From Sphingomonas panacis (GTDB lineage: Bacteria; Pseudomonadota; Alphaproteobacteria; Sphingomonadales; Sphingomonadaceae): a DNA stretch of 64,000 nt. Under the pieces are notes generated by a model, which searched no databases, had not been told where the DNA came from, and worked only from the letters and a program-made list of their open reading frames with translations. Of this stretch, positions 37,229 to 45,621 are shown piece by piece. How positions within the stretch are numbered: position 1 is the stretch's first letter; every line of letters starts with the position of its first letter. The stretch spans positions 2,947,501 through 3,011,500 of the forward strand of contig NZ_CP014168.1 of assembly GCF_001717955.1 (NCBI RefSeq), given 5' to 3'. The translations under genes were made by a program, and so were the position numbers.

Positions 37229-38104
37229 ATGAACTGGGACGACATGCGCTTCTTCCTCGCCGTCACCCACGCCGGCCAGATCGCGCGCGCCGCCGTCCAG
37301 CTCGGCGTCGATGCCACCACCGTCACGCGGCGAATCCGGCGGCTCGAACAATCGCTTGGCCACACGTTGTTCGAGCAGCGGCGCGACGGCCAGCACCTCA
37401 CCGAAATGGGCGAGCGGCTCGCGGCCAAGGCCGACGCGCTCGAACGCGCCATGTCCGACGTGACCGAGCAGGGCGCGCATCCGCTCGAAGGCGTGGTGCG
37501 GGTCAGCGCGTCGGAGGGGTTCGGGACGTGGTTCGTGGCGCCAAGGCTCGGCGCGTTCAGCGCGCACTACCCGCGCCTCAACGTCGATCTGGTCGCGAAC
37601 AGCGGCTTCCTCAGCCCGTCGCGGCGCGAGACCGACATTGCGATCGTGCTGGCGCGCCCGCGCAAAGGCCCGCTCGTCTCACGGCGGCTGACCGATTACG
37701 CGCTGCGGCTGTACGCATCGCGCGCCTATGCGGAGCGTAGCCCGATCGCTTCGAAAGCCGCGCTGCGCGCGCATCCGCTGATCGGCTACATCCCCGATTT
37801 CCTCTACGCGCCCGAACTCGACTATCTCGAAGAGATCGACCCGCAGCTCAGCCCCCGGCTGCGCTCGTCGAGCATCAACGCACAGCATCGCATGGCGGCG
37901 GCCGGGGCGGGGGTGGCGGTGCTGCCGTGCTTCATCGGAGACACCGATCCGAATCTCGTCCGCGTGCTCGACGATGTCCGCATCACCCGGTCGTTCTGGC
38001 TCGCCACCCACCGCGACGTGATCGCGCTGCCCCGCACCCGCGCCTTCGTCGATTGGCTCGTCGGCGCGGCCACCGCAGATCGCGAGCTGCTACTGGGCCT
38101 GTAG
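37229..38104 (+). CDS. LysR-family transcriptional regulator
   Basis: This 291-residue protein has an N-terminal winged helix-turn-helix (MRFFLAVTHAGQIARAAVQLGVDATTVTRRIRRLEQ across two helices, residues 6-41) and a C-terminal periplasmic-binding-like effector domain from about residue 90. The divergent position facing mmsA suggests that it controls the valine degradation operon, with a CoA intermediate or branched-chain metabolite as effector. That link is inferred only from position. It is followed by a MaoC-type gene after about 100 bases. Confidence 0.9.
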   Translation: MNWDDMRFFLAVTHAGQIARAAVQLGVDATTVTRRIRRLEQSLGHTLFEQRRDGQHLTEMGERLAAKADALERAMSDVTEQGAHPLEGVVRVSASEGFGTWFVAPRLGAFSAHYPRLNVDLVANSGFLSPSRRETDIAIVLARPRKGPLVSRRLTDYALRLYASRAYAERSPIASKAALRAHPLIGYIPDFLYAPELDYLEEIDPQLSPRLRSSSINAQHRMAAAGAGVAVLPCFIGDTDPNLVRVLDDVRITRSFWLATHRDVIALPRTRAFVDWLVGAATADRELLLGL

Positions 38105-38164
38105 TGGAGAACCGGAACGATCGCCGTTATAGCCCTACGTCAACGATCAATGAGGAGCAGGACC

Positions 38165-38209
38165 ATGACCGGCAACGCGGGCGAGATCGCCAGAACGGGG
38201 AAGCGCTAA
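38165..38209 (+). CDS. 14-codon upstream reading frame coupled to the MaoC gene
   Basis: An ATG with a strong GAGGAG site 7 bases upstream opens a frame reading MTGNAGEIARTGKR, whose TAA overlaps the first base of the MaoC ATG (TAATG). The MaoC gene has its own GGGGAAG site inside this frame. Such short coupled frames can tune translation of the next gene, or may mark an older N-terminus now separated by a frameshift. No product function is claimed. Confidence 0.4.
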   Translation: MTGNAGEIARTGKR

Positions 38210-38661
38210 TGGCCGGTCTGTGGTTCGACGAACTGAGCATCGGCCAGGTGTTCCGTCATGCGATTCGGCGGACGGTGACGGAGACCGACAATCTGCTGTT
38301 CTCGACGCTGACACACAATCCGGCGCAACTGCACCTTGATGCCGAATATATGAAGGACAGCGATTACGGCCGCATCCTCGTCAACTCGACCTTCACGCTC
38401 GGCCTGATGGTCGGCGTGTCGGTGGGCGACACCACGCTCGGCACGGCGATCGCCAATCTCGGCTGGGACGAGGTGCGCTTCCCGGCGCCGGTGTTTATCG
38501 GCGACACGCTGCACATCGAAACCGAAGTGGCCGAGCTGCGCGACTCGAAGTCGCGCCCGGACGCCGGCATCGTCACCTTCCTCCACCGCGCCTACAACCA
38601 GCGCGACGAACTGGTCGCGACGTGCCGCCGTTCGGGCCTGCAACGAAAGAAGCCGGCATGA
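38209..38661 (+). CDS. MaoC-family (R)-specific hydratase
   Basis: This 150-residue hotdog-fold protein of the MaoC/R-hydratase family adds water across enoyl-CoA double bonds. The hydratase signature is present: ETDNLLFSTLTHNPAQLHLD with the catalytic Asp/His pair near residue 35-45, then GRILVNSTFTLGLMVGV. It resembles mesaconyl-CoA hydratase-like proteins, and the CitE-like lyase gene overlaps its stop (ATGA), a pairing often found in mesaconyl/methylmalyl-CoA pathways. The substrate is inferred from that pairing. Confidence 0.88.
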   Translation: MAGLWFDELSIGQVFRHAIRRTVTETDNLLFSTLTHNPAQLHLDAEYMKDSDYGRILVNSTFTLGLMVGVSVGDTTLGTAIANLGWDEVRFPAPVFIGDTLHIETEVAELRDSKSRPDAGIVTFLHRAYNQRDELVATCRRSGLQRKKPA

Positions 38662-39539
38662 GGCCGCTGCGCTCGTTCCTGTTCGTCCCCGGCGACAGCG
38701 AGAAGAAGCTCGCCAAGGTGGATGGTTGCGGCGCCGATGCGGTGATCCTCGACCTCGAGGATTCGGTCGCACCCGCCAACAAGGGCGCGGCGCGCGATCT
38801 GGTCGCCGCGTTCCTGAAGGCGCGACCCCGCGACGGGCGCACCGTGCAATTGTGGGTGCGCGTCAATCCGTTCGACTCCGGCCTGACATCTCAGGATCTC
38901 GCCGCGATCGTGGCCGGCGATCCCGACGGCATCATGCAGCCCAAGATCGATGGCCCCGACGATGTCCGCACCCTCTCCGCGCACCTCGACACGCTGGAAG
39001 CCGAGCACGGCCTCGCCCCCGGCGTCATCCGCATCCTGCCGGTCGCGACCGAAACGCCGATCGCACCGTTCCGGCTGGGTGATTTCGCCACCGCCGGGCT
39101 GACGCGACTCGCGGGTCTCACCTGGGGCGCGGAGGATCTCTCGGCGGCGATCGGCGCCAGCACCAATCTCGGCGCGGACGGCGCGTGGGCATTCACCTAT
39201 CAGATGGTGCGCTCGCTGACCTTGCTCGCCGCCCACGCCGCCGGCGTGCCTGCGATCGATACCTTATACGTCGATTTCCGCGACGACGAAGGGCTACGTG
39301 CCGCCAGCCGCGCCGCGCGCGCGGAAGGGTTCTCGGGGCGGCTCGCGATTCACCCCGCGCAGGTCGGTGGCATCAACGCCGCCTTCTCGCCGAGCGAGGA
39401 AGACATCGCCTTCGCGCGCCGTGTCGTCGCCGCGTTCGAGGCCGCGCCGGCGGTCGGCACGATCGGGATCGACGGCAAGATGTACGATCTGCCCCATCTC
39501 AAGGCGGCACGGCGCACGCTGGCGATGGCGCGCGGCTGA
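38658..39539 (+). CDS. CitE-like CoA-ester lyase (HpcH/HpaI aldolase family)
   Basis: This 293-residue TIM-barrel enzyme has the CitE/MCL pattern: RSFLFVPGDSEKKLAK at the start, AVILDLEDSVAPANKGAAR near 35, WVRVNPF, PKIDGPDDV, and GLTWGAEDLSAAIGAS. The acidic metal ligands are in LEDSV and GAEDL. Members cleave malyl-, citramalyl- or methylmalyl-CoA. It is translationally coupled to the MaoC hydratase, so the pair probably acts on one branched C4/C5 CoA intermediate. Confidence 0.9.
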   Translation: MRPLRSFLFVPGDSEKKLAKVDGCGADAVILDLEDSVAPANKGAARDLVAAFLKARPRDGRTVQLWVRVNPFDSGLTSQDLAAIVAGDPDGIMQPKIDGPDDVRTLSAHLDTLEAEHGLAPGVIRILPVATETPIAPFRLGDFATAGLTRLAGLTWGAEDLSAAIGASTNLGADGAWAFTYQMVRSLTLLAAHAAGVPAIDTLYVDFRDDEGLRAASRAARAEGFSGRLAIHPAQVGGINAAFSPSEEDIAFARRVVAAFEAAPAVGTIGIDGKMYDLPHLKAARRTLAMARG

Positions 39540-39545
39540 ACCGGC

Positions 39546-40688
39546 TCAGGGCGCCTTTACGGGAGTCTTCAGCGACGTCGGCAGATCCGTCCACGCCGTG
39601 CCGGCGACCATCCGCGCCCGGCCAAGCTCGAACAATGCCTGCATCGCCGGCTGGCGGAAGTCGAGCGAGGAGGATGTCTCGTCGGGTGGCACCGCCGCAA
39701 CCCACGTCGCGACATGGTTCTGCTGGCCGAACGCCGCCACCGTCGCGAGCGAGGTGCGCTGTGTCGCCTTGCTCGCGGTGTCGAAGCTGCGGGACAGCAG
39801 GGACATCAACGAGCGCTTGGTTACCGCGAATTCGTCGTCGGCCTTGCCGTTGACGAGCACGTAGATGCTTCCGCCCGATCCGCGCCCGACCGGCGCGATC
39901 AGCGCGGTGTCGGGCAACGCGAAGAACGCGCCGATCGTGCTGCCATCGACATGCAGTTCGTGCGCCGTGTGGTTGCCCATCTGCGCCTCGATCATCACCG
40001 GCGGGAACACGCCGGGGATCGCGGCGGAGGCGGTGAGCACGGTCGCGAACAGGTCGCGCGCCGCCGGGCCGCCGCGCGCGGCGATCGCGCCCATGTCCCA
40101 CACCACGAGATCCTGGCTATCGAGATCTGTGGTGGCGACCAGCAGCCGGCGCCCGCGTGCCTGCTCGCGCGCGACCGCCGCCATAAGTGTCGGCGTGACG
40201 AAGCTGTCGACCAGCCCGCGAAGCCGCTTGCCGGTGTAGATGCTGTCGCGGAACAGCGGCTGCACGAATGGAAACGGCAGCAGGTGCGACGCGGTGCCGT
40301 CGGTGAAGCCCTTCTTCAGCTCGGCATCCCATTTCGGCCCGAGGAAGGCGAACGGCGCGATCAGCGCGCCCGTGCTCACCCCCGTCACGACGCTGAATTC
40401 GGGGCGGGTGTGCGCCTCGGTCCAGCCGTACAGCACGCCCGCGCCGAACGCCCCGTTCGCGCCGCCGCCGGACAAAGCCAGCATCGTCGGCGGGTTGCCC
40501 GCGGCATCGGGCCGGAACATCGCGCGCACCGCCGGATCGTTGATCGCGTAGCGGACGTGCGGGAAGCCGACCGGATAGGCGATGGCGTGTTCGGCCTGCG
40601 TGAAATCCTCACGCGGGATGGTAACGCAACCGCTTGTCGCCAGCAGCAGCGCGGCGGCGATAGCACGAGATGACCGTCGAATCGCCAC
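39546..40688 (-). CDS. Patatin-like phospholipase lipoprotein
   Basis: This 380-residue protein starts at GTG 40688 with a lipoprotein signal (RAIAAALLLATSGC, lipid-modified Cys near residue 20). The patatin domain follows: oxyanion loop LSGGGANGAFGAG near 80, nucleophile elbow GVSTG near 104, and Asp of the dyad in HVDGSTIG near residue 235. It should be an envelope-anchored acyl hydrolase. The frame is open further upstream to 40820, but that part is translated family A repeat and is not protein-like. A GTG three bases earlier (40691) is the alternative start. Confidence 0.87.
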   Translation of the reverse strand: MAIRRSSRAIAAALLLATSGCVTIPREDFTQAEHAIAYPVGFPHVRYAINDPAVRAMFRPDAAGNPPTMLALSGGGANGAFGAGVLYGWTEAHTRPEFSVVTGVSTGALIAPFAFLGPKWDAELKKGFTDGTASHLLPFPFVQPLFRDSIYTGKRLRGLVDSFVTPTLMAAVAREQARGRRLLVATTDLDSQDLVVWDMGAIAARGGPAARDLFATVLTASAAIPGVFPPVMIEAQMGNHTAHELHVDGSTIGAFFALPDTALIAPVGRGSGGSIYVLVNGKADDEFAVTKRSLMSLLSRSFDTASKATQRTSLATVAAFGQQNHVATWVAAVPPDETSSSLDFRQPAMQALFELGRARMVAGTAWTDLPTSLKTPVKAP

Positions 40689-40692
40689 CACT

Positions 40693-40775
40693 CCGTTCGT
40701 GCTGAGCGAAGTCGAAGCACGTGCCCGGAGCGCAGCGCTTGCGGCACGCACTTCGACTTCGCTCAGTGCGAACGG
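40693..40775. repeat. Dyad repeat, family A (long-arm copy)
   Basis: Arms CCGTTCGTGCTGAGCGAAGT... (40693-40724) and their near-complement (40744-40775) are about 32 bases with few mismatches, separated by 19 bases. It is the best-preserved copy in the window, and it abuts the start codon of the patatin gene, so it lies in that gene's leader. Confidence 0.85.
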
Positions 40776-40816
40776 GTATTTCGGGCGATCGGTTTGATCA
40801 GATCCCGTTCCCGGCA

Positions 40817-41917
40817 TCACCGCCCCTGCGCGTCGAGAAACGCCTCGACCGCGCCGAGATCGACCGCTTTGTCGACATAGCTCTCGCCGATGTCGCGCGC
40901 GAGCAGGAAGGGCAGGGTGCCCGCGTCCATCTTCTTGTCGTGGAGCATGTGCCCGACCAGGGTCTTGCCGCTCGCCGATACGCCCGCCGTGGCAAGCCCA
41001 TCGGGCAGCCCGACTGCGCGCAGATGCTCGGTCACGCGCGCTGCGGCCGCGTGCGGCGCGATACCCTGCGCCGCCGAGAAGCCATAGGCCAGCGCCATCC
41101 CGGCCGCGACGCCCTCGCCGTGGAACAGCCGCTCGGAAAAGCCCGTTTCCGCCTCCAGCGCATGCCCGAAGGTATGGCCGAGGTTGAGCAACGCCCGCCG
41201 CCCGCGCGTCTCGCGCTCGTCCTCGGCGACGATTCGCGCCTTGGCCGCGACCGAATAGGCGATGGCATGTTCGCGCAGAGGCAGATCACCGGCGAGCAGC
41301 GCAGCGCCATTCGCCTCGCACCAGGCGAAGAAATCGGCATCGTCGATCAGCCCGTATTTCACGACTTCGGCATAGCCCGCGCGCACCTGGCGCGGCGGCA
41401 GCGTCTCCAGCACGGTCGGATCGATCAGCACCAGCGCCGGCTGGTGGAACGCGCCGATCAGGTTCTTGCCGGCGCGCGTATTGATCGCGGTCTTGCCCCC
41501 CACCGACGAATCGACCTGCGCGAGCAACGTCGTCGGCACCTGCACGAACCCGCAGCCGCGCTTGAGGATGCTGCACGCGAAGCCGACCAGATCGCCGATC
41601 ACCCCGCCGCCGAGCGCGATGACATGATCGCCACGCTCCACGCCGAGATCGAGCAGCCGGTCGCTGAGCTGCTCCAGCATCGCCCAGCTCTTCGTCGATT
41701 CGCCCGGCGGCAGCACGATCGCCTCGCTGGCGACGCCAGCCGCTCCCAACGCCGCGCGCAAGGTTTCGAGATGCGGCAGCACGTTCTCGTCGGTGACGAT
41801 CGGCATCACCCGTCCGCGCGCGAGCGGCAGGAGGCGATCGGCGGCGCGGGCGAGCAGCCCGGCCTCGATCACCACATCATAGCTGCGTTCGCCGAGTCCG
41901 ACGCGGACGGTCGTCAT
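40817..41917 (-). CDS. aroB: 3-Dehydroquinate synthase
   Basis: This 366-residue NAD- and zinc-dependent enzyme of the shikimate pathway makes dehydroquinate from DAHP. Markers are LPPGESTKSW near residue 75, ALGGGVIGDLVGFA near 103, TTLLAQVDSSVGGKTAIN near 130, the metal Glu region GYAEVVKYGLI near 185, and zinc His residues in LNLGHTFGHALE near 245 and FHGEGVAAGM. Its start overlaps the aroK stop (ATGA), giving an aroK-aroB operon. Confidence 0.96.
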   Translation of the reverse strand: MTTVRVGLGERSYDVVIEAGLLARAADRLLPLARGRVMPIVTDENVLPHLETLRAALGAAGVASEAIVLPPGESTKSWAMLEQLSDRLLDLGVERGDHVIALGGGVIGDLVGFACSILKRGCGFVQVPTTLLAQVDSSVGGKTAINTRAGKNLIGAFHQPALVLIDPTVLETLPPRQVRAGYAEVVKYGLIDDADFFAWCEANGAALLAGDLPLREHAIAYSVAAKARIVAEDERETRGRRALLNLGHTFGHALEAETGFSERLFHGEGVAAGMALAYGFSAAQGIAPHAAAARVTEHLRAVGLPDGLATAGVSASGKTLVGHMLHDKKMDAGTLPFLLARDIGESYVDKAVDLGAVEAFLDAQGR

Positions 41918-42453
41918 AATCCGATGGCCTTGAGGATGGCGTTGACGGTGGCATCGTGTGGCGCTTGCTGGCTGACGATACGGAGATGCGCCTGCGCGTA
42001 GATCGGATTGCGCACCCGCGCCAGCGCTTCGAGAATCGCGCGTGGATCGCCTTCGCGCAGCAGCGGCCGCGTGTCGCGCCGTGCGACTCGCGCGACAAGC
42101 ACCTCGGGGCTGGCGTCGAGCCACACCGACAGCGCGTTGTCGAGGATCAGCGCGCGCGTCTCGTCCTGGATGAACGCACCGCCGCCGGTCGCGATCACGC
42201 GCGGCTCGCCGGTGATGAGTCGCGCGATCACGCGCCGTTCGCCGTCGCGGAAGTGCGCCTCGCCGAACCGCGCGAAGATGTCGGAGACGGTCATCCCCGC
42301 CGCGGTTTCGATTTCGGTATCGGCATCGACGAAGGGCAGATGCAGCCGCTGCGCGAGGCGGCGGCCGACGGTCGACTTGCCCGCGCCCATCAGTCCGACG
42401 AGGACGATCGGCTGGCCGTGCCAGACAGGGTTTGGGGCGGGGCTTTGCAACAT
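41914..42453 (-). CDS. aroK: Shikimate kinase
   Basis: This 179-residue ATP-dependent kinase phosphorylates shikimate. The Walker A motif GLMGAGKSTVGRRLA lies near residue 22, the shikimate-binding DADTEIE near 44, the FRDGERRVI segment with the conserved Arg, and VIATGGGAF near 90 form the active site; the lid Arg is in RDTRPLL. I chose the ATG at 42453; codons further up to 42519 are not protein-like. It is followed by aroB with a 4-base overlap. Confidence 0.95.
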   Translation of the reverse strand: MLQSPAPNPVWHGQPIVLVGLMGAGKSTVGRRLAQRLHLPFVDADTEIETAAGMTVSDIFARFGEAHFRDGERRVIARLITGEPRVIATGGGAFIQDETRALILDNALSVWLDASPEVLVARVARRDTRPLLREGDPRAILEALARVRNPIYAQAHLRIVSQQAPHDATVNAILKAIGL

Positions 42454-42537
42454 GGGAAACGGGCTATACAGCGCACCTGCCGCTCGGGCAAAAGGGCCTG
42501 CCGGGCCGGTTCCGCCCATTTGTTACAAGGTTTGCCA

Positions 42538-42675
42538 ATGTCCCGCTCGCTGGTTGTGCTTCTGGTCGTGGTCGTCGTGGTTGTCGGCGGAATGTTTGTG
42601 TTGAGTGGCCGCGCGCACGAAAAGCCCCTGACCCATGTCGAGAAAGTTGTCACGCTTGCGAATCTCCAGGGCTGA
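42538..42675 (+). CDS. 45-residue membrane protein
   Basis: A 45-codon frame starts at 42538 with AAGG 8 bases upstream. The product is a single hydrophobic helix of nearly pure Val/Leu (VVLLVVVVVVVGGMFVL) after a short basic start, then a charged tail (SGRAHEKPLTHVEKVV). It overlaps the next gene by 41 bases in a different frame, so the two are probably coupled. No family is recognised. It lies 84 bases from the divergent aroK start. Confidence 0.6.
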   Translation: MSRSLVVLLVVVVVVVGGMFVLSGRAHEKPLTHVEKVVTLANLQG

Positions 42676-44494
42676 TCTTGCGCTCCCCGTTTTCGTCGGG
42701 GCACTTGCGGGGGTAATCGCGCTGGGCGTGGGGATACCCGCGCTCGGCCAGAGTTCGCCGCAATCGATCCTGCCGCCCGGTTTCGGCGAGCCCGCGCCGG
42801 CGCCGTCGCCGCGCGCGACTCCTCGCGCCGCGGCACCCGTCAGCGCGGTGATCCGCACGCCGCCGAGTCCGCTCGCCCCGCAGCTGCCGGATAGCAATGG
42901 CGCGCCGCCGCCGGAGCCGCTCGCCTCTGCGGCACCGACGCCAATGCCGACCGGCACACCGACGCCCGGCGTGATCGCGAATCCGGTGCGCTACGACATG
43001 CCGTCCTATGCGCGCCGCTGGATCGGCCGGGTCGGCCCGATCGATCTCGCCGCCGGCGGCTTGCCCGCGACCGCGTTCGGCACCGCGCCCGGCCGCTATG
43101 TCGAAGCGCTGATGCGCGGGCTGAACCTGCCGATCGCCTCGCGCTGGCTGTCGATCGCGTTGCGGCGCGCGCTGGTGTCGCATGTCGATACGCCTCCGGG
43201 CATCAACGGCGCGGACTTCGCCGCCGAACGTGCCTGGCTGCTGCTGCGGATGGGCGAATCGGTCGCCGGTCGCGCCGTGGTGCAGAGCGTCGACAATCAG
43301 GATTACACGCCCAAGCTCTACGAAATCGCGATGCAGTCCGCGCTCGCCAATGGCGATCCCGCGGAATTGTGCCCGCTCGCCGAGGGCGGCTATGCGCTCG
43401 GCTTCGAACGCGGGTGGGTGCTGGCGCGCGCGATGTGCGCCGGGCTGGCCGGTCTCCCCGGCAAGGCGCAGCCGCTGATCGCGGCGGCGGGCAAGAACCG
43501 AGTCGCGACCGGAATCGATTTGCTGCTCGCGCAGAAGATCGCCGGCTCGGGCGCGCGCGGCCGGCAAGCGGTGACGATCGAATGGGACGGCGTCGATCGC
43601 CTCACGGCTTGGCGCTATGGCCTCGCGATGGCCTCGGCGACCGAAATCCCGACGCCGCTGCTCGATGGTGCCTCGCGCAACGTGATGGCGTGGCGCGCGC
43701 AGTCGCCGCTGCTCGCCGCGCACGTGCGGGCACCCGCCGCCGAGATCGCGGCGGCGCGCGGCGTGTTCTCGAGCGCCGCGCTCGTTGATCTCTACGGCGC
43801 GGTGGCGGAGGAAGGCGATGATTCGCTGCCCGAGGCCGCGATCGCGCGCGATCTCCAGACCGCCTATAGCGGCGGCGATATCGCGACCCGGCTCGCCGCG
43901 ATCAAATCGCTGTGGGATGCGCCCAAGAGCGCAAGCGCACGCTACGCCCGGCTGGTGCTCACCGCGGGCGCGGCGGCGCGCGTGCCGGTCCGCGCACAGG
44001 GCGCCGATGCCGACCGTCTCGTCGCATCGATGCTCGCCGCCGGACATGATGTGACCGCCCAGAAATGGCGCGGCGCGGTGGCGACATCGAGCGATGCCTG
44101 GGCGATGCTCGCGCTCGCCGATCCCGAAGCGCGGCGCTACGCCTATTCGGCGGTGAGCAATTACGCCGGCACCGGCGACGCGACGCTCAAGCGCAAGATG
44201 TTCTTCGCCGGCCTCGCCGGGCTTGGCCGGATATCGCCGGGCGATATCGAGCAGGGCGCGCAGGCGCTCGACGTGCGGATCGGGCAGGAGAACGCCTGGA
44301 CCCGCGCGCTTGCGCGCGCCGCGACGGCGAACCAGCCCGGCACGGTTGTGCTGCTCGCAGCGGTCGGCATGCAGACGCCAGCATGGTCGGGCGTGTCTCC
44401 CGAAGCGCTCTACCATATCATCGCGGCGCTCCGCGCGGTCGGGCTTGAGGGCGAGGCGCGGATGATCGCCGCCGAGGCGATCGCCCGGCTTTGA
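42635..44494 (+). CDS. Large exported hypothetical protein with helical repeats
   Basis: This 619-residue protein has a hydrophobic signal/anchor near residues 16-38 (ALPVFVGALAGVIALGVG), a Pro/Ala/Thr-rich linker to about 110, then a long alanine-rich helical domain without recognised catalytic motifs, likely TPR- or Sel1-like alpha-solenoid repeats (AAERAWLLLRMGESVAGRAV; DLYGAVAEEGDDSLP). It is predicted to be periplasmic or membrane-anchored. Its stop region overlaps the xerD start, so it is co-transcribed with xerD. In sphingomonads a protein of this type commonly precedes xerD, but its function is unknown to me. Confidence 0.8.
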   Translation: MSRKLSRLRISRADLALPVFVGALAGVIALGVGIPALGQSSPQSILPPGFGEPAPAPSPRATPRAAAPVSAVIRTPPSPLAPQLPDSNGAPPPEPLASAAPTPMPTGTPTPGVIANPVRYDMPSYARRWIGRVGPIDLAAGGLPATAFGTAPGRYVEALMRGLNLPIASRWLSIALRRALVSHVDTPPGINGADFAAERAWLLLRMGESVAGRAVVQSVDNQDYTPKLYEIAMQSALANGDPAELCPLAEGGYALGFERGWVLARAMCAGLAGLPGKAQPLIAAAGKNRVATGIDLLLAQKIAGSGARGRQAVTIEWDGVDRLTAWRYGLAMASATEIPTPLLDGASRNVMAWRAQSPLLAAHVRAPAAEIAAARGVFSSAALVDLYGAVAEEGDDSLPEAAIARDLQTAYSGGDIATRLAAIKSLWDAPKSASARYARLVLTAGAAARVPVRAQGADADRLVASMLAAGHDVTAQKWRGAVATSSDAWAMLALADPEARRYAYSAVSNYAGTGDATLKRKMFFAGLAGLGRISPGDIEQGAQALDVRIGQENAWTRALARAATANQPGTVVLLAAVGMQTPAWSGVSPEALYHIIAALRAVGLEGEARMIAAEAIARL

Positions 44495-45435
44495 CCGATC
44501 CGGCGCAGCCCGGCGCCGACCGCGCGCTGATCGAGCGCTTCCTCGAGATGATGGCGGCGGAGCGGGGGGCGGCCAGGAACACGCTCGCCGCCTACCGCAG
44601 CGATCTCGCGCTCGCCTCCGAAGTCCTCAAAGGCGCGCTCGTGGCCGCGACCGCCGACGATCTGACTCGGCTGTCGGCGACGTGGAACGACCTTTCGCAC
44701 GCCACCGTCGCGCGCAAATCCGCCGCGCTGCGACGTTTCTTCGCCTTCCTCGCCGACGAAGGCCACCGTACCGACGATCCCGGCGCGGCGCTGCCCCGGC
44801 CCGGCACGCGCCGGCCGCTCCCCAAGGTGCTGAGCCTCGCCGATGTCGACCGGCTGTTCACCGTGATCGCCGAACGCCTTGCTACCGAGCCGCTCGACAT
44901 CCGCGACCTGCGCCTCGCGGCGCTGGTGGAACTGCTCTACGGCTCGGGCTTGCGCGCGACCGAACTGGTCTCGTTGCCCCGGAACGCGGTCGCGCCCGAC
45001 CGGCCCTATTGCATCCTGCGCGGCAAGGGCGGGCGCGAGCGCTTGGTGCCGATCTCGGATCGCGCCCGCGCCGCCGTCGCCGCGTGGCGCGCCCACGTTC
45101 CCGCCGACCAGCCGTGGCTATTTCCCTCGGGTAAGAGTTTCCTGTCGCGCGTTCGGCTGTTCCAATTGCTCCGCGCGCTCGGCGCCGAAGCGGGTATCCC
45201 GCCCGACCGGATCAGCCCGCACGTGCTTCGCCACGCCTTCGCCACCCACCTGCTGGCGGGCGGCGCCGACTTGCGCGCGCTCCAGACGATGCTCGGCCAC
45301 GCCGACATCGCGACGACCGAAATCTACACGCATGTCGATGCCAGCCGCCTCGTCGCGCTCGTCAACGAACGCCATCCGCTCGCCGAAGCACGCGCCCGCA
45401 CGGATGAAAGGCGGGTCACCGCGAAGCGGATGTAG
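44491..45435 (+). CDS. xerD: Tyrosine recombinase XerD
   Basis: This 314-residue site-specific recombinase, with XerC, resolves chromosome dimers at dif. The N-terminal SAM-like core-binding domain is followed by the catalytic domain with Arg in GSGLRATELVSLP near 155, Lys in GKGGRERLVP near 175, the HxLRH motif ISPHVLRHAFATHLLAGGA (cut) near 245-250, His in MLGHADIATTEIYTHV and the nucleophile Tyr near 279. It starts at TTG 44491, overlapping the upstream stop (TTGA). This looks like the core Xer protein rather than a phage integrase. Confidence 0.93.
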   Translation: MTDPAQPGADRALIERFLEMMAAERGAARNTLAAYRSDLALASEVLKGALVAATADDLTRLSATWNDLSHATVARKSAALRRFFAFLADEGHRTDDPGAALPRPGTRRPLPKVLSLADVDRLFTVIAERLATEPLDIRDLRLAALVELLYGSGLRATELVSLPRNAVAPDRPYCILRGKGGRERLVPISDRARAAVAAWRAHVPADQPWLFPSGKSFLSRVRLFQLLRALGAEAGIPPDRISPHVLRHAFATHLLAGGADLRALQTMLGHADIATTEIYTHVDASRLVALVNERHPLAEARARTDERRVTAKRM

Positions 45436-45437
45436 AC

Positions 45438-45547
45438 CTCTCCCCTCCCTTGAACAAGGGAGGGGCTGGGGGTGGGTTGGTCTGCGAGGATGCGCTACGC
45501 TAACCACCAGCCGACCCACCCCCGACCCCTCCCTTTCAGGGAGGGGA
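45438..45547. repeat. Dyad repeat, family D (CCCCTCCCTT arms)
   Basis: Inverted arms of about 40 bases, starting CTCTCCCCTCCCTTGAACAA and its near-complement ending GGGAGGGGAG, surround about 30 bases. Each arm itself can fold (CCCTCCCTT / AAGGGAGGGG). It lies between xerD and accA and may be transcribed with either. Confidence 0.75.
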
Positions 45548-45621
45548 GTAGGTCGCGCGCGCAACATGCCCGTTACGAACCATTGCCAAGTTCGCCCTCA
45601 CGCCGTAACCGACACGGCCTG

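Noticed and set aside
42650..44416. 588-residue minus-strand frame over the solenoid protein gene
   Set aside because: It is rich in Arg/His/Gly with no signal or domain, whereas the plus-strand frame has a signal peptide and coupled neighbours.
44491..45435. Phage integrase or mobile element marker
   Set aside because: The recombinase has the length and context of core XerD, with no attachment site, excisionase or phage genes nearby.
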